64,000 nt of DNA from JALSKU01 sp964556545 (GTDB lineage: Bacteria > Campylobacterota > Campylobacteria > Campylobacterales > JALSKU01), in the NCBI GenBank assembly GCA_964556545.1, contig CAZKWE010000029.1:3893-67892 (forward strand), given 5' to 3'. The position numbers and the translations under genes are program-made. The notes beneath the pieces are model-generated. The model was not told the DNA's origin, ran no database searches, and saw nothing but the letters and a program-made list of their open reading frames with translations. This document shows positions 58,999-64,000 of this stretch, one piece after another. The first letter of the stretch is position 1. Every line of letters starts with the position of its first letter.

Positions 58999-61200
58999 TT
59001 AATGAAAACCAACTTTTTTAGGAACATACTCGCCATGCATTTTAACTCTCGCTTTTTGCATCAAATATATAACCACATATATACCCGCTGCAATCGCCCA
59101 TGATACATAATGAGATCCAAGATCCAAATGCTTAGCTAATAGATCAGGTAAAAATGCAAATGGAACTACAATCAAAAACAGTAGTCTCTCCAATGGGTTT
59201 ACTTTGGTTATAAAAAATCCTTGAATTGCTGATGTAAAGGCAAACATACCTAAAACGGCAAAGAGAAATATACTTACTATCTCTATAGGATTTGTTACCC
59301 AAACCCAACCTGCAACATCATTTGGATCTTCAGGATTTACACTTTCAATCAAAAGTAATTTGTTATTAAAAAAGAACATAAATGGCAATATTGCAGTTCT
59401 TATATCATACATAAATCCTTGGAGTCCTGTTTTTATAGGATCACTTTTGGCAAGTCCTGCAGCCGCATAAGCCGCCATTCCCACCGGAGGTGTATCATCT
59501 GCTAAAATTCCAAAATAAAATACAAACATATGTGCCGCAATTGCCGGAATAATATATCCGTTTTGAGCAGCAAGTTGCATAATAACCGGGGCTGTTAATG
59601 CAGCCATAACAATATAATTTGCGGTTGTAGGAAGTCCCATTCCAAGGATAAGCGAAGTAATAGCAGTAAAAAATAAAACTGCCAATATATAGCCGCCTGA
59701 AAGTTGATCGATAACATCTGCAAGGATAAGTCCTATGCCGGTTAATGTAACAGAACCTACAACTATACCTGCAACTGCTGTTGCTATGGCAATTGGCACC
59801 ATATTTTTCGCACCGTTGACCATTCCATGTGCTATATCTACAAAACCGCCAAGCCATACCTCTTTTGTAAGTGGTTTTTTCTGAACTATAGCAGCAAACG
59901 GTCTTTGTACTACCATTATAGCCATCATAAATTCAATCGCACTAAAAGCTGCTGCCTGAGCCGACATTCTAAGAATAATAAGGGTATGAATCAAAAAGTA
60001 TATCGGTATGATATAATGAATACCTCTTATAAATATAGGAAAAACTTTTTTTAATTTATCTTTACTTTCTCCTTTAATACCAAGCTTTTTTGCTTCCAAG
60101 TGCACTATATAAAACAAAGCAAAATAACTTGTAAAAGCAGGAATAAATGCCGCTCTTACAACATCAGTATAATTAATTCCCAAAAATTCAGCAATAATAA
60201 ATGCCGCTGCACCCATAATTGGAGGCATAAGTTGACCATTTACCGAAGATGCAACTTCAACGGCACCTGCTTTATGAGGCGGAAAACCAAGTCTTTTCAT
60301 TAGAGGTATGGTAAAAGTACCGGTTGTTACCGTATTTGCTATGGATGAACCGGAAATTATACCCATAAGACCGGAGGCGGCAACTGAAGCCTTTGCGGGG
60401 CCTCCGTCAAATCTTCCCAAAAGATTATATGCCATACTTATAAAATATTCTCCGGCTCCTGCTCTGTCAAGCAATGCACCAAAAAGCACAAATAAAAATA
60501 CGAATCCCGCACTAACTCCTAGCGGAACTCCATAAATACCTTCGGTTGTTAGCACCATTTGCCCCATTATCTTGCTGAGACTTGCACCTTTGTGTGCTAT
60601 AATATCAGGCATATACGGACCAAAATAATCATAAAGCAAAAATATTGTTGCAATTGCCGGCAATGGAATACCAAGTACTCTTCTTGAACCCTCCAAAACC
60701 ATAAATAAAACCGCTATAGCTATGACAATATCTGTTTGAGTCCAAGCTCCTGATCTCATAGCCAAATCATTATAAGCATACCACTGATACAAAGAGACAA
60801 CAACACCTACAAGTGCAAAAGCCAAATCATACCAAGTAATAACTTTTCTTAAATGTGCCTTTTTAAGTATAGGATACATTGTAAAGGCAAGAAAAACACC
60901 AAATGCCAAGTGGGCTGCTCTAACATAAACTCCATTTATCGGATGGACTACTACAGCCAATTGAAATACCGACCAAGAAAATGCTACAACAGCAACAAGC
61001 CAGTACATCCAAGTATTTTTTTCAAAATCTCTTTGACCTTCGAGTTCACTTAGAAGTTTTTCTTCATAATCTGCAGTTTTTGGAGTTATTATGACATCAT
61101 CTATCTCTCCTGCCATATAATCCATCTCTTTTTCACTGTCTTTAATGATATCCTTTAAATATTCATCCTTAACATCTTCTTTATTATTTTTATCTGACAT
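58999..61200 (-). CDS. TRAP transporter fused permease subunit (TAXI type)
   Basis: A 733-residue inner-membrane protein combining the small (DctQ-like) and large (DctM-like) TRAP subunits, typical of TRAP-TAXI systems. An acidic cytoplasmic N-terminus (about residues 1-60) precedes many membrane segments. Family features include LLYDYFGPYMPDIIAHKG, SGLMGIISGSSIANTVTTGTFTIPLMKRLGF, GAVEVASSVNGQLMPPIMGAAAF and LGMGLPTTANYIVMAALTAPVI. Transport is driven by an ion gradient. The adjacent TAXI receptor gene is upstream on the same strand. Family substrates include dicarboxylates and other organic acids; not determinable here. Confidence 0.94.
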   Translation of the reverse strand: MSDKNNKEDVKDEYLKDIIKDSEKEMDYMAGEIDDVIITPKTADYEEKLLSELEGQRDFEKNTWMYWLVAVVAFSWSVFQLAVVVHPINGVYVRAAHLAFGVFLAFTMYPILKKAHLRKVITWYDLAFALVGVVVSLYQWYAYNDLAMRSGAWTQTDIVIAIAVLFMVLEGSRRVLGIPLPAIATIFLLYDYFGPYMPDIIAHKGASLSKIMGQMVLTTEGIYGVPLGVSAGFVFLFVLFGALLDRAGAGEYFISMAYNLLGRFDGGPAKASVAASGLMGIISGSSIANTVTTGTFTIPLMKRLGFPPHKAGAVEVASSVNGQLMPPIMGAAAFIIAEFLGINYTDVVRAAFIPAFTSYFALFYIVHLEAKKLGIKGESKDKLKKVFPIFIRGIHYIIPIYFLIHTLIILRMSAQAAAFSAIEFMMAIMVVQRPFAAIVQKKPLTKEVWLGGFVDIAHGMVNGAKNMVPIAIATAVAGIVVGSVTLTGIGLILADVIDQLSGGYILAVLFFTAITSLILGMGLPTTANYIVMAALTAPVIMQLAAQNGYIIPAIAAHMFVFYFGILADDTPPVGMAAYAAAGLAKSDPIKTGLQGFMYDIRTAILPFMFFFNNKLLLIESVNPEDPNDVAGWVWVTNPIEIVSIFLFAVLGMFAFTSAIQGFFITKVNPLERLLFLIVVPFAFLPDLLAKHLDLGSHYVSWAIAAGIYVVIYLMQKARVKMHGEYVPKKVGFH

Positions 61201-61225
61201 ATTTTACATCCTTAATGTGTAGATG

Positions 61226-61253
61226 ATACAGGCATGAAGGCTCATGCCTGTAT
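61226..61253 (-). terminator. Hairpin between TAXI receptor and TRAP permease genes
   Basis: ATACAGGCATGA pairs perfectly with TCATGCCTGTAT (12-bp stem, 4-base loop AGGC) in the 70-base spacer. Like the hairpin in the aap operon it follows the binding-protein gene and may reduce expression of the permease relative to the receptor. Confidence 0.7.
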
Positions 61254-61270
61254 TTAAAATTAAACAGGTT

Positions 61271-62218
61271 TTATAGTAAACCTGCTTCTTTAAACGCTTT
61301 AACCGCTCCTGGATGTTGAGGAATTGATAAGCCGTCTAACAAACTTTTTTTAGTAATAGTTTTATAAGCCGGGTGCAATTTTTTAAATGCTGCAAAGTTA
61401 TCAAGTATCGCTTTTGTAACTGTATAGACAACTTTTTCAGGAATTTTTGTGCTAGTTACAAGAACAGCTTTAACACCTATACTTGGTGTATCATGATTTA
61501 CACCTTTATAAAATGCTCCTGAAATTACACCTGGTGCATAATAAGGATATTTTTTAAACAATTTGTCAATAGCAGGTCCTTTTATAGGTATAAGATCTAT
61601 ATCTACCGAATTTGCGGCATCTTTTATATTTGCTGTAGGATGGCCAAATACTGCAAAATAACCATCAATTTTATTGTCTTTTAAAAGTGTTGGCGCTTCG
61701 CTTGATTTCATCTCGTCAGCCAAAGCCAAATCACTATCTTTTAGCCCAACGGCATGCATAACTATTTCAGTTGTCATTCTTGTACCTGAGCCCGGAGTGT
61801 CTATATTGATTCTTTTACCTTTTATATCAAGTAATTTTTTAATACCTGAATCTTTTCTTACAACCAAAGTAAGAAGCTCCGGATAAATTGCCATAACACT
61901 TCTTAATTCTTTTATAGGTTTGCCTTTGAATTTGCCTATACCGTTATATGCCTGATAAGCCGTGTCACTTTGGCTGATACCAAAATCAAGCTCACCGGCT
62001 TTTATGGTATTTACATTATATACCGAACCGCCTGTTGATTCAACCGAACATCTGATATGAGCTGTTTTTCTTAATTTGTTAACCATTCTACAGATTGCAC
62101 CACCCGTTGGATAATAAACTCCTGTGACACCACCTGTACCTATCGTAATAAACTGGGCACTAAAAGCCGGAATCGCTAAACTTCCTGCCAATGCCAAACC
62201 AACAATTTTTGACTTCAT
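61271..62218 (-). CDS. TAXI family TRAP transporter solute receptor
   Basis: A 315-residue periplasmic binding protein. The signal peptide is MKSKIVGLALAGSLAIPAFSA. The TAXI signature TIGTGGVTGVYYPTGGAICRMVN follows directly, then ELDFGISQSDTAYQAYNGIG and INIDTPGSGTRMTTEIVM. It captures the substrate for the fused TRAP permease encoded just downstream. The ATG follows AAAGGAGTTTCA. Its promoter must lie in the AT-rich 62219-62368 region, which also leads to tRNA-Asn on the other strand; no clear minus-strand promoter is evident. Confidence 0.94.
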   Translation of the reverse strand: MKSKIVGLALAGSLAIPAFSAQFITIGTGGVTGVYYPTGGAICRMVNKLRKTAHIRCSVESTGGSVYNVNTIKAGELDFGISQSDTAYQAYNGIGKFKGKPIKELRSVMAIYPELLTLVVRKDSGIKKLLDIKGKRINIDTPGSGTRMTTEIVMHAVGLKDSDLALADEMKSSEAPTLLKDNKIDGYFAVFGHPTANIKDAANSVDIDLIPIKGPAIDKLFKKYPYYAPGVISGAFYKGVNHDTPSIGVKAVLVTSTKIPEKVVYTVTKAILDNFAAFKKLHPAYKTITKKSLLDGLSIPQHPGAVKAFKEAGLL

Positions 62219-62368
62219 TGAAACTCCTTTGAAATAATTTTGTAATAAAACTATACAATAAAATTATTTGATAAAACTTAAATTTTTTAATTTTTTTTAC
62301 AAGTTTTATAATTTTTAAAATTATGTGATTTTTTTAAAAAAATTTTTCAAAAAATATATAATTTTTAC

Positions 62369-62397
62369 TTGACATACAAGGAAAAATAGAATATAAT
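62369..62397 (+). promoter_or_regulatory. Consensus sigma-70 promoter of tRNA-Asn
   Basis: TTGACA (62369-62374) and TATAAT (62392-62397) are separated by exactly 17 bases, a perfect consensus. Transcription would begin near 62404, about 14 bases before the tRNA. Confidence 0.85.
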
Positions 62398-62417
62398 TCT
62401 ACCCTGTTTTTAAGTGT

Positions 62418-62492
<75 letters not shown>

Positions 62493-62657
62493 TTTTTTCT
62501 AATTTTAAAGCTCTACTTTTAACAATCTTCATCCCAATTTTATTATAGTACGAAAATCTCTGATTGTATATGGGTATCCATATCTAACAATTTATCAAAT
62601 CACAATTTTATCAATTTGAATTAAAAATCACAAAAGAAATATTATGCTACAATTTAG

Positions 62658-62671
62658 ACCAACCAGTTGGT
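62658..62671. promoter_or_regulatory. Inverted-repeat operator for the TetR regulator
   Basis: ACCAAC-CA-GTTGGT is a perfect 6-bp inverted repeat with a 2-base spacer, between a TACAAT -10-like element (62648-62653) and the ribosome-binding site GAAGGAGT of the tetR gene. Placement over the transcription start region indicates autorepression. A second dyad, ATATGG-GTAT-CCATAT, lies upstream at 62568-62583 and could be a hairpin or another site. Confidence 0.7.
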
Positions 62672-62687
62672 ATAGAAGGAGTAAAAA

Positions 62688-63326
62688 ATGGATACAAAAG
62701 AAAAGATTATTAAAGTAAGTTCCAAAATATTTGCAAAGCTTGGTTTTTCCGGTGTCCGTATAGATGCATTAGTAAAAGAAATTGGCATAAATAAAGCTAC
62801 TTTTTATTATCACTTTAAAAGCAAGAAAGAAATTTTTGAAGTAATTGTAACGGAAAATGTACAAAAACTGCAAAATGAGATTGATAAGAAATTATCTGCA
62901 TGTAAAACTCCTGAAGAAAAAATAAAAGGATTTATAGATGTAATGTTTGAAAGAGAGAGATTGGATGTTCTTTTGATAATAAGAGAAATTATTGATGGAG
63001 GAGATAATCTCTCCGATGAAATTATTTTGCTGATGTCAAGCATAAAAGACAGACTTTATAAAATTTTAAGAGAGGGAAAACAACAAGGTAATTTTATAAA
63101 TGATGATGCAACTTTTATAATGTATCTTATTCTTGGAGTGAGTGATTTTTTTATCATAAGTGATCCGTTTGCCCAAAAGTTTAACAATATACAAAAAGAG
63201 CATTTTCCCATAGATGAAAGAAAATTTATTGAAAAGTTTAAAAATACAGTTATAAATGCAATATTTGCGGTTTTTGAAAACAATAATACTACACTTGCAC
63301 AAAAGGAGATAACATGCAAGTTTTAA
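62688..63326 (+). CDS. TetR family transcriptional repressor
   Basis: A 212-residue regulator with an N-terminal TetR helix-turn-helix: KIIKVSSKIFAKLGFSGVRIDALVKEIGINKATFYYHFKSKKEIF. The C-terminal ligand domain is helical and not assignable. The ATG follows GAAGGAGTAAAAA. A perfect inverted repeat (62658-62671) in its promoter is the likely binding site. The last 14 bases overlap the HlyD-type gene, so it probably controls an efflux operon that continues past the window end. Confidence 0.93.
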   Translation: MDTKEKIIKVSSKIFAKLGFSGVRIDALVKEIGINKATFYYHFKSKKEIFEVIVTENVQKLQNEIDKKLSACKTPEEKIKGFIDVMFERERLDVLLIIREIIDGGDNLSDEIILLMSSIKDRLYKILREGKQQGNFINDDATFIMYLILGVSDFFIISDPFAQKFNNIQKEHFPIDERKFIEKFKNTVINAIFAVFENNNTTLAQKEITCKF

Positions 63327-64000
63327 AAAAATATTGGTTAGCTATTGTTATAGCTGTTTTGTTAGCTATAGCAGGAGAGATGATTTATCTTAAATTGCAT
63401 CCAAAAGAGTTGCCTTCAAATCTTGTTGAAGGTACAGGACGAATGGATGGCGATTTGATAAATCTTAATGTAAAATATCCGGGAAGAATAAAGAAAATAT
63501 TTGTAGATGACGGTGTAGCAGTTAAAAAAGGGATGATTGTAGCCATTTTAAAAAGTAAAGAGTATGAAGCACAAAAAAAATCATTTACAGCTCAGATAAA
63601 AGCACAACAAAAGCAACTTGAAGCTCAAAAAATAGAGGAAAAAATATCAAATATAACAATTCCTCTTTTGTTAAAAAAAGCAAAAGAGCGGGTAACTTCA
63701 GCTATAGCATCTCAAAAAGCACTGCAACAAAATATCTTCATTCAAAAAGATGTACTTGCGCAGGCAAAACGAGATTTTAATCGTTTTTTAAAACTTTATG
63801 AGACGAAAAATATTGATAAACAACAGTTTGAACTTGCAAAATTAAAATTAGATACCGAGACTAAAAAATTGGCTGTATTAAAAGAGCAACTCAAAAAAGC
63901 ACAATCAGCTGTAAAATTGGCTAAAATTGGCTTGAGTGATGCCAAAGCATCACAACAAAAACTTCTTTCTATCAAAGCAAACATTGAAGCTTTAAAAGAT
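63313..64000 (+). CDS. HlyD/EmrA-type membrane fusion protein, 5' part (runs off the window)
   Basis: At least 229 residues from the ATG at 63313 (after AAAAGGAGATAAC), open to the window end. An N-terminal membrane anchor (YWLAIVIAVLLAIAGEMIYL) is followed by a biotinyl-lipoyl-like half motif (VKYPGRIKKIFVDDGVAVKKGMIVAIL) and a long Gln/Lys/Ala-rich coiled coil. This is the periplasmic adaptor of an efflux or type I secretion pump; the partner transporter would follow outside the window. It overlaps tetR by 14 bases, so it is likely repressed by it. Confidence 0.9.

Overview
The window is 64 kb of low-GC, gene-dense bacterial DNA that reads as a chromosome segment of a Campylobacterota (Epsilonproteobacteria) member. 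The evidence is gene order known from Campylobacter jejuni: ffh-rpsP-khpA-rimM-trmD-rplS; tRNAs-tuf-rpmG-tRNA-Trp-secE-nusG-rplKAJL-rpoB-rpoC; and lepA-mapA-comF-like-gyrA-flgP-flgQ-flgR-asd. rpoB and rpoC are separate but overlapping genes, unlike the fused gene of Helicobacter and Wolinella. I could not fix the genus.

Layout. 1-6930 (+): the 3' part of metH, a TonB-dependent receptor, a small membrane protein, a DUF445 protein and a metallo-beta-lactamase/GAF/HD-GYP fusion, tightly packed and probably one operon. 7022-9152 (-): a TSUP exporter, a YaiI/YqxD protein and four tRNA genes, with a ~220-bp array of short hairpins between tRNA-Leu and tRNA-Gly. 9245-12901 (+): ilvD, marC and mnmA, with a degenerate tandem duplication carrying a perfect 28-bp palindrome just before mnmA. 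12919-15739: a YyaL-type thioredoxin-fold protein, a glycine-zipper protein and the 3' remnant of a lost flavin oxidoreductase gene. 15826-20257 (+): ffh, the rpsP-rplS operon behind a structured leader, and a sirtuin. 20240-25357 (-): azlCD and an AapJQMP-type amino-acid ABC transporter.

25592-42763 (-) is the transcription/translation block: fusA, rpsG, rpsL, rpoC, rpoB, rplL, rplJ (with an L10-type leader), rplA, rplK, nusG, secE, tRNA-Trp, rpmG, tuf and four more tRNAs. 42942-44643 (+) holds yaaA, a cupin and a nitroreductase. An apparently intact IS200/IS605 element (tnpA + tnpB) sits exactly at the nitroreductase stop codon (44640-46388). 46595-58802 (+): prs, lepA, a MapA-like lipoprotein, a ComF-like transferase, gyrA, flgP-flgQ-flgR (with a sigma-54-like promoter at the gyrA stop), asd, a UPF0114 membrane protein, hemE and a radical SAM protein. 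58999-62218 (-): a TRAP-TAXI transporter. 62418-64000 (+): tRNA-Asn, a TetR regulator with a clear inverted-repeat operator, and the start of an HlyD-type membrane fusion protein cut by the window edge.

Most of the window is conserved housekeeping DNA. The items most worth a second look are the hairpin array inside the tRNA cluster, the duplicated pre-mnmA unit with its inserted palindrome, the near-scarless IS605 insertion, the MBL-GAF-HD-GYP fusion and the rpsP leader. I found no CRISPR array, prophage, defence island or rRNA operon. Gene-free stretches of about 300 bases or more are the hairpin array (8787-9077), the pre-mnmA repeats (11585-11881) and the IS end plus prs promoter region (46254-46594).
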